From NCBI GenBank assembly GCA_028023455.1, contig JAQFVV010000112.1:4227465-4291464 (forward strand): 64,000 bases of DNA, written 5' to 3'. Source of the stretch: Epiperipatus broadwayi. Its lineage: Eukaryota > Onychophora > Udeonychophora > Euonychophora > Peripatidae. A program made the translations under genes and the position numbers. This document shows positions 1-12,065 of this stretch, piece after piece. A model generated the notes under the pieces. It was not told the origin of the DNA and made no database searches. It was given only the letters and a program-made list of their open reading frames with translations. Position 1 is the stretch's first letter. Every line of letters starts with the position of its first letter.

Positions 1-220
1 CTTTTACTTATTATAGTGCTGGTTGATTTATATCATAGTTACTTTGAGGAATAACTGGCTGATCTCTCAGAGATCTTTTGATCTCATGCTCTCCTTATAA
101 TATATAACATTTCTTATATATTTTTGGGATATTAAACATATCTTAAATATTATACTTTTTGTAAACTTGTTTTGAATTATTTTCCATCACTCCACCTTCC
201 ACCAGATATCCCCACCCCAT

Positions 221-223
<3 letters not shown>

Positions 224-273
<50 letters not shown>
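224..273. repeat. (TA)n microsatellite
   Basis: Uninterrupted TA dinucleotide run of about 50 bases between unique AT-rich sequence. It is the first of several TA runs in the window, some of which border mobile elements. Confidence 0.97.
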
Positions 274-274
<1 letters not shown>

Positions 275-2230
275 AATGGGATGCTTTATCTGATTCAATA
301 GTTTCATCACAAAAATAAAACCAACTTTTGTTTTAATAAAGTTTTAAAAGAAAACTATTTAAAAGTTTTGTATATAAGAGTACATGTAATAATGCACATA
401 CTCAGTTATGTTTGAAAATTCTGTTATTTCTATTTTTTAATAGATTTTATTTTTAAAATACTTTTCTTTTGTCACTTGTTTTTTTTTCAAAGTAATTAAA
501 GGCAAGCAAACTTAATTTTATAAAAAAATATTCTAAATTTTAAAAAAATGTTAATCCTTTTTTAAACAGAGCATTTTAGTTTTGGAAACTTTTTTTTTTT
601 TGTAAATGCATTCTTGTTGTTTTGATTGGAATCAATTTTTAATTTATTTTAACTAAAGCTGAGACTTGTTTTTACATTTTTTAAAAATTAATTAGAAATA
701 AGATTAACCCTGGTCAGAATCATTAATTAAGATTGAGGTGAGATAAAGATTTGCCCTTATCGAAAAGTATTAATTAAAAGATGTTATGGAAAGATAAGAG
801 CTCATATAAATAGCCTTGGGATTTGGACTGATTATTCTTCAGCTATTAAGAATATTACTTTGCTGTCCAGAAGATTCCACCATAATTATCAATGCAAAAC
901 CTCTATGCTAGGAAGAATTGCTATAATATCATGGTGTGCTAAGCCAGCTTAAAGACAAGCCCTGGATCTCAAATCATCTCTGCAAAATCATGTTGTAAGA
1001 GCTCAAATCCAGAACTGATCCCTAACATTGCCTGCTGCCTGCTAAACAGAAAATGGAAACCTAAAGTCTTTGCCAGAATTCTTTAGTAGAATGAACTATA
1101 TGTGCCATGCTGAAAGATCTCTGCAGTCTTAAACTTACACTTTGGGACAACCTGTTTTCTTATTCTTTCCAGGGTTTAAAGTCTCAGCTTAATCTTAAAA
1201 AAATAACTACTTTTATAATATCTGTTGTGTGTTCAATTTAAAAATTTTGATCATTTATTCTGTATGTTATTATAATATTTATAGTGTGTACTGGAATCTT
1301 AGCTTTAAGATTCCAGGTTTGTTTTAAATTTATTTATTTGAGAAAGTATTGTGAGTTTGTATTGTATTGTGAATTAAATTTATAATTATTGTATTGCCCC
1401 TCTTCTTATTTTACTAACCCTTGCTAAATGGTTTGGCAGACCTTCGTAATTTCATTTTGCTCACTTGTCCCTCTTTTATTGCCCTGTAGTTAATTTTAAA
1501 TAAGTTAAGTTTGTGCTTCTTGGGTGGTTTATCGTGTTTAGTATTTTGGTTTTATGAAGTTGTAGATTTTGTTTCTTCTTTTCTAGATTCATGTTTTTTT
1601 CTTGTATGTGAAATCAACCATGATCACGAGCTGTTTCTGCAGACAAATGATGTCTCTAGTTTCAAGATACTAGAGAATGCTCATCTCTCACTGTTTTGAT
1701 GATTTCCTACAAGACCATATTCTTTTTCTATCTCTGAATTAGGAAACTAGAGTTGGTTTTATAAATCGTCAGCAGGAAGATATTATCAATTCCCTTTTTA
1801 AATTTGTAGGTAAAAAAACAAGCATATCTACCAGGATGTTTAATGTTTTAATATTTGGAGTACTCATATACACTCTCAGATGAATATACAAATAAATCTA
1901 GGTCAACTTTCATATTTTTGTTTGCTAGATTTATTTTGTTTTTGCTTGAACTTAATAAAATTTCAAATTATTTAAAATTAGTTTCACTGACATTTATCTT
2001 AGTGTTTTCTTTTCTCAATTGTCTGAACAATATTATTGAGCTCTTGCTTTCCCTGGGTCTGGTTGGTGCAAATCATCACCATCGTTAACTTTTGATCATG
2101 ATAAATAAATTTTCCAGTACATAGTGACCTGGTGGCACTCTACATGATCAAAAGGATTAAAGAACTGACCGTTACAATATATATACATATATTCACCATA
2201 ATTTGCTAACTGTTACTGATTTCAAAATGT
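274..2230. other. AT-rich noncoding sequence, nothing recognised
   Basis: No open reading frame of convincing length or composition, no EGF-like coding sequence and no repeat that I can link to the element families elsewhere in the window. It lies downstream of the last EGF exon seen on the minus strand, so it is probably intron or 3' flank of that gene. Confidence 0.6.
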
Positions 2231-2373
2231 AATTCACATGACAACAACCAAAGCTTAATAAGGCAATAGAATATCGACCATCTCTTATCATAGATAAAAT
2301 ATGAAAGTTTCCATGACAATAGATTGTGAATATATTATTGGCTTATTAAGCTTTGGATGCTACTACATGAATT
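2231..2373. mobile_element. Short palindromic foldback (MITE-like) element
   Basis: Two arms of about 39 bases (2231-2269 and 2335-2373) are imperfect reverse complements, both containing AAGCTTAATAAG or its complement, with a spacer of about 65 bases. The outermost bases read AATTCA and the complement-like TGAATT. The right arm runs straight into a TA/A-rich tract (2374-2425). There is no coding capacity. I read it as a small non-autonomous foldback element; target duplications were not clear. Confidence 0.7.
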
Positions 2374-2425
2374 ATATATATATATATATATATAAAAAAA
2401 AAAAATATTATATATATATATATAA
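2374..2425. repeat. TA/A-rich low-complexity tract
   Basis: Two TA runs separated by an A run, directly after the foldback element. Confidence 0.9.
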
Positions 2426-3086
2426 TAAAAATGCCATTCTATAGTTTGGGTTTTATATCAGTAATTGGATATCATGATATAAAAAATTATGAAGGCCTAC
2501 TTCTACATCTATATTTCAAGAGCAGCCCTGTCTTTTGAGAAGCACTTAATCTGTAATGACAATTCACAAATGAATAATAAATGGCACATTATCCATAATG
2601 GAAAAACGATTATTTTACTTCAACCAAGGTTACTGCTATAATCTGGATGCAATAGTAGTCTTGTAATATTTTGCAATGCAATGGCTAATTTTTAATGTGA
2701 CATAAAGGTTGCATAATAATGTGGTACTTGTGCATTATTCTGGTCTACCAATCATGGGAGCCATTTTTTAATATACACTTTCAGGGTCCTACACTTTTTT
2801 TTTCCATTTTTATTTTGCTGAGTATGTGTTAATTGTTAAGCAATCACATTTAATATTTTTTTTTATTGTTCTTTTAAGAAAAGAAAATTTTCTGCAAAGA
2901 TTAATTATATTTATACTTTATTATTATTTTTTCATATTAAGTAAAGTTATTAATATAAAAATGAAAAAAAATATGTGAACATTTTTATATATATTATTTT
3001 TCAAGAAGTATGAGGATTATTCATATTGATCACCTGAAGTCTTTAATGGCTTCAAAAATTGTATTAAATGAATATTCTTTATGCAG
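2426..3086. other. AT-rich noncoding sequence, nothing recognised
   Basis: Only low-complexity A/T sequence up to the 3' end of the minus-strand RTE remnant. No gene or repeat family recognised. Confidence 0.55.
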
Positions 3087-4720
3087 ATGGCACCACATCA
3101 CCACCAACAACAATTTATCAATCCATTGCAGAATGAAGGTCTCTTCAAGTTCAATCCATCTTCTCAGATCTTTACTCTCTCTTCTTCAGATTATTCCTGC
3201 ACACTTCTTATTTCATCCATTCATCTCAATGTGATCTCTTTCTCAATTTTTTACAATCTCGTGGAATCCAGTTTAAGATTTCAATTGTCCATCTATTATC
3301 ATCTTTTCTAATAATATGTCCAGCTATCTCCATTTCAGTCTTTTAATTCTTTCAATGATGTCAGTAACATCTGTTTGTTCTCTTACCCATTTATTGCATT
3401 TTGATCCCTTCTTGTTAGTTCTAACATGCATCTCTCCATATTTTTTTGAGTGGTCTGAAATGTCTCTGTACTGTTCTTTTATTAAGTATACAAGTTTCAG
3501 ATCCATAAGTAAAAACTGATAAAACACATTTATTAAAAACTATCCTTTTCACACACATAGGCATATTTCCTTTTAATATTAAGTTATTTCTACTAAAAGC
3601 ATTCCAACCAAATTTAATTCTATGATTAATTTCACCCATTGTGTTTCCATATGTAGTAATAATCTGACCAAGGTATTTGTAGTTGTTAACTTCTTCTAAC
3701 TCATCATAATCAATCTTTATTTTTATCATTTGAGAAAATCCATTGTTACTTTAGTCTTTTTAACATTTACCTTTAGTCCTAATTTCTTACTTTCATCTGA
3801 TAACTCTTGCAAAATTTCCTGAAGTTCTGAAGCATTATTTTCAAAAACAACTACACCACTTGCAAAATCTAAATGACTTAAATAATATTCATTTACTTTT
3901 ATTCTTTTAACTTCCCATTTTAATCCACAAAATACTTACTGCAGCATTGCTGTAAAAAGTTTTGGAGGAGTCACTCTGTCTTACAACCTTCTAATGTTAA
4001 CCTCCATAATATCATTATGTAATCTAATTGTTGCTGTTGCATTTATAAATATTCTTCAGACTATCACAATATCCTATGTCTATATCTTGATGATCCAATG
4101 CTTTAATCACTGAAGAAATGCTTATAAAAGCAAATGCCTTTTTATAATCTACAAATTCAAAGCAAAATGGCAACTCATATTCATTGGTCATTTTTATAAC
4201 TTCTCTCAATATTTGGTTATGATCTACTATATTAAAACCATTTTAAATCCATCTTGTTCTTTTGGTTGGTTGAAATCCAATGTTCTCTGTTCTCTGTAGA
4301 TGAGTTGTAATTATCTTGGAAATTTTTTGATATAAAACTAATCAAAGACTGATAGGTCTGTAATTTCTAATATCTTCCTTATCACTTTTTTTAAATATTA
4401 ATATTAATACTAAATTCTTCCAATCATAGGGTACATATTTATTATTTAGACATTTGATACATAACTTTGGCAACATTTTTTTTATTTCTTCAATATCGAT
4501 TATAATTCCATCATTATCTAGAGCTTTACCATTCTTCATAAATTTAATTGAATGTCTCATTTCTTCATTTAAAATGCTGAGCAATTCAGAAAATATAATA
4601 GATAGCACCATGTAAATTCTGCTAAATAGAAATCCAGGTACTGGTGTGTGGTTCCCCCGTGTTTTTGTCTTGCTATTTGACCATACCTGATAGCCTTTTG
4701 ATGTTTTTCCCATGCTCACT
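3087..4720 (-). mobile_element. RTE-clade non-LTR retrotransposon remnant (RT to 3' end)
   Basis: On the minus strand, separate reading frames spell reverse-transcriptase pieces in the right order. NGKALDNDGI and DWKNLVLILIFKKSDKED followed by NYRPISL lie near 4560-4342, the latter matching the WK..I..I.KKGD...NYRPISL block of RTE elements. A thumb/C-terminal block at 3729-3421 reads NNYKYLGQIITTYGNTMGEI, then LPMC-like NMPMCVKR and VFTYGSETCILNKRTVQR, typical of RTE. The 3' end (3087-3270) matches the other RTE copies here and finishes in trinucleotide-rich sequence. Stops and frameshifts break it throughout, the 5' part with the endonuclease is missing, and it is not functional. Confidence 0.85.
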
Positions 4721-5519
4721 GATAGCTGGATTCATAAAGTTATAATGATGATTTACTTGGAAAGAAATTTTTCTTTTTTTAAAAAAATAACACTACAAAA
4801 AATATAAATATTACATATGATTGCTTAACAAGTAATACATATTCAGTAAAATAAAATTGAAAAAAAAAATTGTAGGCTCCTAAAAGTTCATATTAAAATA
4901 AATAACTGCCAAATTTGGCAGACCTGATAATGCACAAGTCCAAATAATATTTATATTAATTATGCATAACTGAATTATGATATCAATAAATGCAATGAGC
5001 ATAATAACTTTTACTCATATGTTGAAATGAAGTTTTTCATGGGTGAAAGATGTATTACAAATCAGAATGATTTTGAAAGATTAATTATGTAACCTTTGCC
5101 ATCAACAGGGGAAAAATATGTGGTCATTGTGAAGATATATAAACTTGTTGCAAAAGGTTATTTAAATTATATTCTGCAACAACTTTTTATATTTTCATAG
5201 TGACAATATTTTAAAATTATTGGAAAATGTTTTTTTGCCAAAATATCACTACATTTAATATCTTTTAATATTTTACTTGGTTAATTTCTGAAAAAGTATT
5301 GTGAATTATAATGTAATAATTTTATGCTTTAATATAAAAACTTCTTGCATAGAATGAAAATCTAAAATACCAATTTAAATCATTAAGTGCATTTTTGATG
5401 CACAACATGCTTTTTAAAAAGGAAATACTAAATGATATGCAAAACAAACTGTTTAGTGTATTGCAGAAAATAATAATTCAAATTATATATATATTCCTTG
5501 GAAAAAATTATAAGCTTAC
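4721..5519. other. Intronic AT-rich sequence
   Basis: Sequence between the RTE remnant and the 5' splice site at 5519/5518 (minus strand). No further EGF exon or repeat recognised. Confidence 0.6.
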
Positions 5520-5887
5520 CTGAGAATCCAAAAGGACATGAGCATTTGTAAGAAGCAATTCCATCAATACATGTGGCTTCATTGAAGCAGGGTTTGCTAG
5601 CACAGTCATCAAAATTGAGTTGACAAAAGTTCCCCGTAAAACCATTTCGACAGTAACATTGAAAAAAACCTCCATCAGTTTCAATACACTTTCCATTTTG
5701 ACAAGGATTAGAATTACAAGGACTCATATGATTTTCACAGAAAATACCAGTAAATCCTGGTCTGCAATGACATCGGTAGCCATTCATTAATTCTACACAT
5801 GAGGCACCATTTAAACACTTATGACGTTCGCATCCTGGAACATTAATTTCACAATTTGGGCCTTCATATCCAGTTTGGCAAATGCAA
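5520..5887 (-). CDS. Internal exon of an EGF-repeat protein (about three EGF repeats)
   Basis: A 368-base exon on the minus strand with a clean acceptor (pyrimidine-rich, ends TTTTAG) before 5887 and a GTAAGC donor after 5520. The open frame begins with one base completing a codon, then CICQTGYEGPNCEIN, and gives the end of one EGF repeat, two complete repeats (around GCERHKCLNGASCVELMNGY and SPCNSNPCQNGKCIETDGGF) and most of another (DDCASKPCFNEATCIDGIAS). The last repeat has the D-D-C start and C-x-D-x4-Y-x-C-x-C pattern of calcium-binding, Asp/Asn-hydroxylated EGF modules. CNSNPC and CASKPC fit the O-glucose site (C-x-S-x-P-C); CLNGASC and CFNEATC fit the O-fucose site. Such modules lie in extracellular parts of Notch pathway proteins, SVEP1, uninflatable, Crumbs or Eyes shut; the fragment is too short to choose. 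Its first base joins in phase to the exon at 36347-36443. Confidence 0.93.
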
Positions 5888-6412
5888 CTAAAATATAAAA
5901 TTTACTCACATGAATATTCCATATGTGCTTGTGTGGGCATATATAAAATGTCTGAAGAGAAGTAAATAATTAGGCAACCAAGTAATATGATTATACATGC
6001 ATATAAAGATAAACATTGCATGAGTAGATATATGTAATCTGAAAGCTGAAACTACAGCATATATTACTAATACTATTTTATTAATTTGAACACTAGTTAC
6101 TGCATTGTGTGATTCCACACAGTATTTATATTTCAACTTAAACAGTCTAATTCAAATTAATTGCTACCATCACACCATGATACAATACCATAGTGCTAAA
6201 TATATAACAGAAACCATTAACTATAATTTCTAGATTCACTATTTGAGTTATCTGGAATTCAAAAAATATCCAGTACAAATACAAAATAATTAAAAATTAA
6301 TTTAAAAAAAAAGAGAATTTTAATTTTCTCTGTTTTAATTTTTTAGTTTACAGTGATTACTGGTCATTGCATATGACAAACGCCATAAGCACATAGTATT
6401 AGTACACTTTTA

Positions 6413-7342
6413 GGTAAAGATTTACTTTAGCGACCACAAGATATTTGCCCTCTAGTTTTTAAAATTAGAACTAAAATATTCTAAAATCTTATGTATATGC
6501 TCCTATATTACAATTACAGTAAATAATTAAAACGTAAAATTTAATAAAAAAAAATCATTTACCTTTTTATGCATAATTATGCCCTATGCATATTAGGAAG
6601 TTGGAGAAAAAGGTGCCAGTGCTATATCTACTTCTGAAGGCAAATTCTTGGAGATATGAGGAAAACAAAATTTCAGATTATGCTTCGCTCTCATCCACAT
6701 ATTCTCAATATTCTGGGTGTATATGTCTCAGTCTTCGGGATTCAGAAAGTTGTCCTGATAGATGACAACCAAATGCATATATACCCCATTGCTGAATCTG
6801 CTGACATTATTGTACGCAGCCCAGCCATCTGAAATTATGTGAGTACCTGGTAAAATGTACCGCTGGATTAGGGCCTCCAATGTGCCAGCCGTTCTATCTG
6901 TAACTTCTGTCAAGAAGCACTTCCTTGACACTCTTTCAATACTGCCAAAGATCCAATGCCCTCTATGTATAGTCCCCCTGTGGTATTTTCTGTGGAAATA
7001 ATATGTTTCTTCGATTTCGATGACTAATGGCGCCCCATTGTCATCCATTCTGCCCAGAACCATCGAGATAGTTTAAATTCTTAAGTTATAAATATTGATA
7101 GTTTAAATTCTTAAGTTTCAAATAATTTAAACTAATTATTTTAATTAATCTAGTGTAATTATTTCAACTTCTTTAAAATGGTAAATATTTTTTTTATTAT
7201 CTTTTACATTTTAATAAATTTTAATGTAATTGTAATATAGTAGCATATACATAAGATTTTCGAATAATAATTTACTTCTAATTTTGAAAACTAGAGGGCG
7301 AACATGATTTTTATGCTGTGGTCGCTAAAGTAAACCTTTACC
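6413..7342 (-). mobile_element. Merlin (IS1016/IS1595-like) DNA transposon, complete ends, dead transposase
   Basis: The element starts GGTAAAGATTTACTTTAGCG and ends with its near-perfect complement CGCTAAAGTAAACCTTTACC. Similarity between the ends extends about 55-60 bases, through TTTGCCCTCTAG / CTAGAGGGCGAA. It is flanked by identical 8-bp direct repeats CACTTTTA (6405-6412 and 7343-7350), the size expected for Merlin. Inside, on the minus strand, is an ISXO2-type DDE transposase fragment. At 930 bp it lacks the transposase N-terminus, so it is an internally deleted copy; a short direct repeat (GATAGTTTAAATTCTTAAGT twice, 7061-7118) marks the deleted side. Confidence 0.93.
6593..7063 (-). 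pseudogene. Merlin / ISXO2-like DDE transposase, C-terminal half
   Basis: The reading frame from 7063 gives EIEETYYFHRKYHRG, GHWIFGSIERVSRKCF, TAGTLEALIQRYILPGTHII and SDGWAAY, then NPED, an in-frame TGA, and continues in the same frame with IYTQNIENMWMRAKHNLKF to a TAA at 6593. These are the three catalytic blocks of IS1595/Merlin transposases: EIDET, SDxWxAY and H/YTQxIExxW. The first catalytic Asp appears as Glu (EIEET), the frame carries a nonsense codon before the third acidic residue, and the N-terminal part is absent. The protein cannot be active. It lies between the Merlin terminal inverted repeats. Confidence 0.9.
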
Positions 7343-7472
7343 CACTTTTAATTCCATTATTATAATCCTGTTGTTGTTGTTTTTTAAAAAAAGAAAAAAA
7401 CATTTTAAAATTTAAATATATATTAATTTTATTTTTTGTAGTTATAGAATACTTCCAGTGCTTTAATATATA

Positions 7473-7684
7473 TATATATAATATTCGAGATTAAAAGTCA
7501 TGTCACTATACAATAAATATTTTAAATACTCTCTAACTCAACATAAGACAATAATTAATAAGAAAAGAGCATGAGAAATGATGGTTGCTCTTTTGTAATT
7601 TATTATTGTCTTATGCTGGGTTAGAGAGTATTTAAAATATTTATTGTACAGTGGCACTAGTCTTAATCTCAAATATTATGTATA
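7473..7684. mobile_element. Foldback element with arms of about 95 bp
   Basis: The left arm (about 7473-7572) and right arm (about 7585-7684) are near-perfect reverse complements. For example AAATATTTTAAATACTCTCT occurs on the left and its complement AGAGAGTATTTAAAATATTT on the right. Only about a dozen bases, around TGAGAAATGATGG, separate the arms. The outer ends lie in TA-rich sequence. There is no coding capacity. It is a recent palindromic MITE-like unit, as the few mismatches show. Confidence 0.88.
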
Positions 7685-7967
7685 TACTCTCTATATACCA
7701 TATATATTTATTTTATTAATAACAAGATACTAACTTTAAATACTTTTGTTTATGAAAATTTCAAAAAGCAATAATTAAACAATAAATTAGAACAGTAAAT
7801 TAATTTTCTTTGGTTTGTTCAGCGCAGATGCTTCTAGTTTTGGTAAAAAAAATAAAAATAAAAACAAATCCGAATCTTTGTAACAATATAAAATATTTTT
7901 TTTTCCTCTTCACTATCGTAATTAAATTAATTGCATCATAAATAAACTCACCGAAATTCCAGACAGA
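7685..7967. other. Noncoding intron sequence
   Basis: AT-rich, no feature recognised before the RTE 3' end. Confidence 0.5.
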
Positions 7968-8500
7968 ATGAAGATCTCTCCAAGTTTCAGTTTATCTGAT
8001 CTATAATTTCTCTTTCACCACGCCAATGGCCGTCCTTATTTTACCCATCCATCTCACATGAGGTTTTTTTCTAGATTTTTTACAATTTCTTGAGATCCAG
8101 TTAAACATTTCAATTGTTCATCTATTATTATTTACTCTAGCAATATGTCCACACAATCTCTATTTTAGTTTTAAGTTTTTTCAGTAAAAAAATAATTGAA
8201 TAGTTGCTATTGCTTGGAGAGTTTATAAAAAGCTGATGATTACTGGTAGTGTTAGAATTGGGCATGACATCAAAGTCTTCCTAACTACCTCTGCAACAAA
8301 ATTCTCAGGATGCTCTTTTAATAATATCAGTGATATTGGTTTGTTCTCTCTCATAAATATTTTGCTTTCAGTTTTCAGCATAAATCTCTAAATTTAATTG
8401 AGTAGTCTGAAGTTTTTTTAACGCTCTTCTATTACCTATCCATGTTTCAAATTTATAAATAATAATTAGTAAACACATCAATTAATAACTTTCCTTCTGA
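7968..8500 (-). mobile_element. Decayed RTE retrotransposon 3' fragment with a small insertion
   Basis: The order and wording of the sequence parallel the RTE remnants at 3087 and 56461: AGAATGAAGATCTCTCCAAG, then TTCTTGAGATCCAG, CAATATGTCCA, ATATTGGTTTGTTCTCTCTC and GAGTAGTCTGAAG. These are the C-terminal RT segment and 3' end on the minus strand. About 110 bases (roughly 8194-8305) interrupt the match between the AATATGTCC and TTTGTTCTC blocks. It is more diverged than the other copies and has no usable frame. Confidence 0.72.
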
Positions 8501-11500
8501 CAATGCTTGAAAGCAAATATGATAAAGGAGGAGGATATTGCGCATTCACATAAAATGTTTATATCAACATTAGAATTTAAAGATGATAATAAACCTCCAT
8601 TCATATAGCAAAGCATTATTTTTAATTATTAAATATTATTATATAATGATTACATGTTTACTATATATTGAATTCTCCTCTAGCTACAATATTAGAGAAT
8701 TTATTCCTTATGAGTATTGCATTTTACACCATGATCATTGTTTATATATAGATGGTTTTTTATAACAACCTTAGCTAAAGGAGTTTCTAGAGGATAGTTT
8801 AATTATTTCCAGGCAGATAGATGCTTGGTAAAATATCCCATATTTATTTATATATTAGCACAAAATTTATTTAATTGTAAATGTACTAACTCTATGTTCT
8901 TTTGATATTGATTCAATTTATTATAAATATATATGTAATATAAAATTTATTTTTAATCTTGAATTTTTATTTCAATTCATTCCCAATGCTTTAATCACTT
9001 TAAATTGTATTGCAGTGTGACTGTAGTAGCAACTATATTTGAAAAGGCATGATTGGTACAATAAGTTACATCATAATGTTGTTACTAGTACTTATGCTAG
9101 TTTCAGATCTTGAATTATGTTGATGAATAATGATTCAGACTCTATTGAAGCACCACTTATGGATAGAAATTTTATTTGTACTATATATATATATATATAT
9201 TAGATTATTTCCAATCTGAAAATAATTGATGATGATCAATACATGTACCCAAACTTTTTTCCAAAATCTCTTAATATACTTCCTCAGTGGATTGTCCTCA
9301 ACTGTAAAACAACACTTTTAGTGTTCAACCTAAGGATCAAAACATTGTAGTGTAATTTATGAAATATATGACTGTGATAGTCTAAAAGTGTTACTTCATA
9401 TAACAAAATCTACAATTAGTGTTTAATCTTAAATAACATAATTCTCATACTTTACTGCCAATATCCCAAGCTTATCATGAGCACAAACACATTGTTAATA
9501 GTTTGGGAATAAGACTACTATACAATCAAGAATGGCAATGCTCTCAAATTTAATTTTAAATATGTCTATTCATTTTATCAAATAAAATGATTTGACACAG
9601 ACTGCATGTGTTTACATATTTATACACTGACAGAGATATGTAATATTGACTAGATCTTAACATTTGGGACATTAAACAATACTCTTTTAATCATGGACTT
9701 GCTTTAACATTATGCTAGGCTCAAATGCCTGATCTCTATTTACTAACTAAATGTGCTATGTTTCTCCATTGCATATAATTAATTTTGAATAAGACTAATA
9801 ATAATAAAGACAAATTGAATTTGAACTTGCTTATTTTAAAAAAAAAGTGCTCACCCAAAACTACTAACAGGTAACACTTATTTATCTTGAATTATTATGT
9901 AATTTTGATTTCACACCAATATTCAGGTAACTTTACATATTTAACTAAGACAAATAATTTACAAATACAAAAAAATATTCTCTCAATTCTTCAGAAATTG
10001 AAATATACAATAAAAATATGATGTGAGTTTTAGATTAGCATACAGACATCAATACAAATACCTATTCTAAAGTAATTATTTATAAAAAAGATTTTTCTAG
10101 CAGTTTCTAAAAATCTGCTAAATTCTTGGTTTTTAATACCCTTGAACAACTTATAGATAGCTAATTTTACTTTCCCTACATAATCTTTAATTTCTTGAGG
10201 CTGGAATATTGAAAGAGCAAATTATATATTTAATTCTTACAATTTTTGCATTGACAAGATGAGATGACTTTCAAATAAGACTAATACTTTTAAGGCATAG
10301 ACTTTAGAAACTATAACAAACACTAACTATAGATAATGAAGCCTGGTGTCAAGTGGCTACTGATACTGCATGATTAACATGCTAGATAAAAATTTTATAA
10401 TGGGCAATTAGTATATCATGTTGAATGGATCTTACACAATAGAAGTTACTATTCATAACTAAAATATCAATAATATTGATAAGTTCCTTGCAACTATATC
10501 ACTAGATTATGAAGTGTAATTAACATAGGTGTATTGCACTGAAGGCACTATGATACTCTTATTGTTTATCTCACATCTGTTAGAGCATGGAACTGTCACT
10601 AACTCTGTTTCTCTTATTTCTGATGATTCTATATTATTTTACTGAATATATTAGGCTTTTATTAATACTCATAATAATACCATTACAAAACAAGCTTAAC
10701 ATTTTGCTGAGCTATTGCTCAGTTAAAGAGATGGCAAAACAACCATTTTCACCACACCTGTATCTATAAGAACAGTTTCAAATCATTAAATCTCATTAAC
10801 AAAACTGACAGATTGACATTCTATTTAAATGTGATGACTGTGAACTTATTAGAGTTAAATATGGAATATATTCTCAATAAAATACCCATGCATAAATTCT
10901 TAAATCTTTTAATGCTGTATTACAAATATCTCTCAATGGGTGGAAATGCTTTAAAAGATTTAATGCTATAAATATAAATATTTAATTATGAATATATTCA
11001 ATTTGATAAAACAAATTTTCAACCACAGTATTTAAATAGAAAGTTTTGCTGCCACTCCTGGTAATAAGATGTAGCAGTTTAAATCTCTGGTTCACCTGAA
11101 AATCAGAGATTGCTCTGAGAGATGCATTTATGATCAGAAAGTTATTCTGACATCTTTTAACTGGTCAATAGCTTAGAAAAATATAGATCTTATATCAAAT
11201 ATCCTGTAAATCAATATGCTCCAGTGTAATAATAATTATTACATGTATACAAATAAGAAACAGAGTATAAAGTGCCTTTTATTGAGCTCTCTGTGAAATA
11301 AAATAATATATAATATATAGAGAGATTTTCTATTTGCTTATTCTGAAATCATTTACTTCATATTATTATCAGAATATGCACTACAATTCTTTAATGTAAT
11401 AAAAGAGCTATTATAGGTTAATGGGAAAACTGTTTAGTCTTAGTGATTGTCAATTAGTATAAATTGATAGTTTCTTGGCAACATCAAAAGCAACAAGTTA

Positions 11501-11990
11501 TCTCTGTTTACATGGGTATAATCTCATTTCTATTCTCTATTATAAAAACAATCCATGAAAATATTTAATTCAAGGGATATATATTATAATGGGATGGAAG
11601 AGTTTTGATGAAGATGGGGTGATGGCAAACAACATCATCAACTCCAGTTCAAATAATAAGATTTAATATAAATTTAAAATACATAAGTATAAAGGATTAT
11701 ATTTAAGATATAAAAGATATTATAAGATTTAAGTAAAATACAAGTAATGTACTATTAAAGGATGGTAATGATATTAAAGTAATTTTTAGTATTAAAATAA
11801 ATATATAAGTAATTTTTACATATTAAAAAGATCATGAGAGATCTTGAAAACTCTCTGAGAGATCAGTCCAGTTAACCCATTACAGTAATTATGATTAACT
11901 ATAAATCCACCAGCATTATAAATAAGTAAAAGTAATAATCATTCATTATGAGTGATTAATAATAAAATAAATCAACAGCAGAATCTGGTG
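8501..11990. other. Noncoding intron sequence
   Basis: AT-rich sequence with one TA microsatellite (9182-9201). Short frames at 8583 and 10587 are isolated and A/T-driven. On the minus strand near 9270-9310 the string CTGAGGAAG occurs but no hairpin or GAAA box follows convincingly. Nothing else recognised. Confidence 0.55.
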
Positions 11991-12065
11991 ACTGGATTTG
12001 AAATGGATCTACTATAGACTAGTTCTAACTATTGAGCCATTGCCAGCTTGAGCAATTATTTAAAC
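11990..12065 (-). repeat. Possible tRNA-derived SINE head
   Basis: Read on the minus strand: GCAATGGCTCAATAGTTAGA (A-box-like) followed about 30 bases later by TTTCAAATCCAGTCACC (B-box-like). The spacing and layout match the tRNA-like heads in the PLE-2 tails elsewhere in the window, but the downstream tail was not recognised. Confidence 0.4.

Noticed and set aside
1511-2088. Short frames of 62 and 77 residues
   Set aside because: Low-complexity hydrophobic translations of AT-rich DNA with no motif or splice signal.
9262-9310. Another CTGAGGAAG tail motif on the minus strand
   Set aside because: The box is present but no hairpin with a GAAA box follows within the usual distance.
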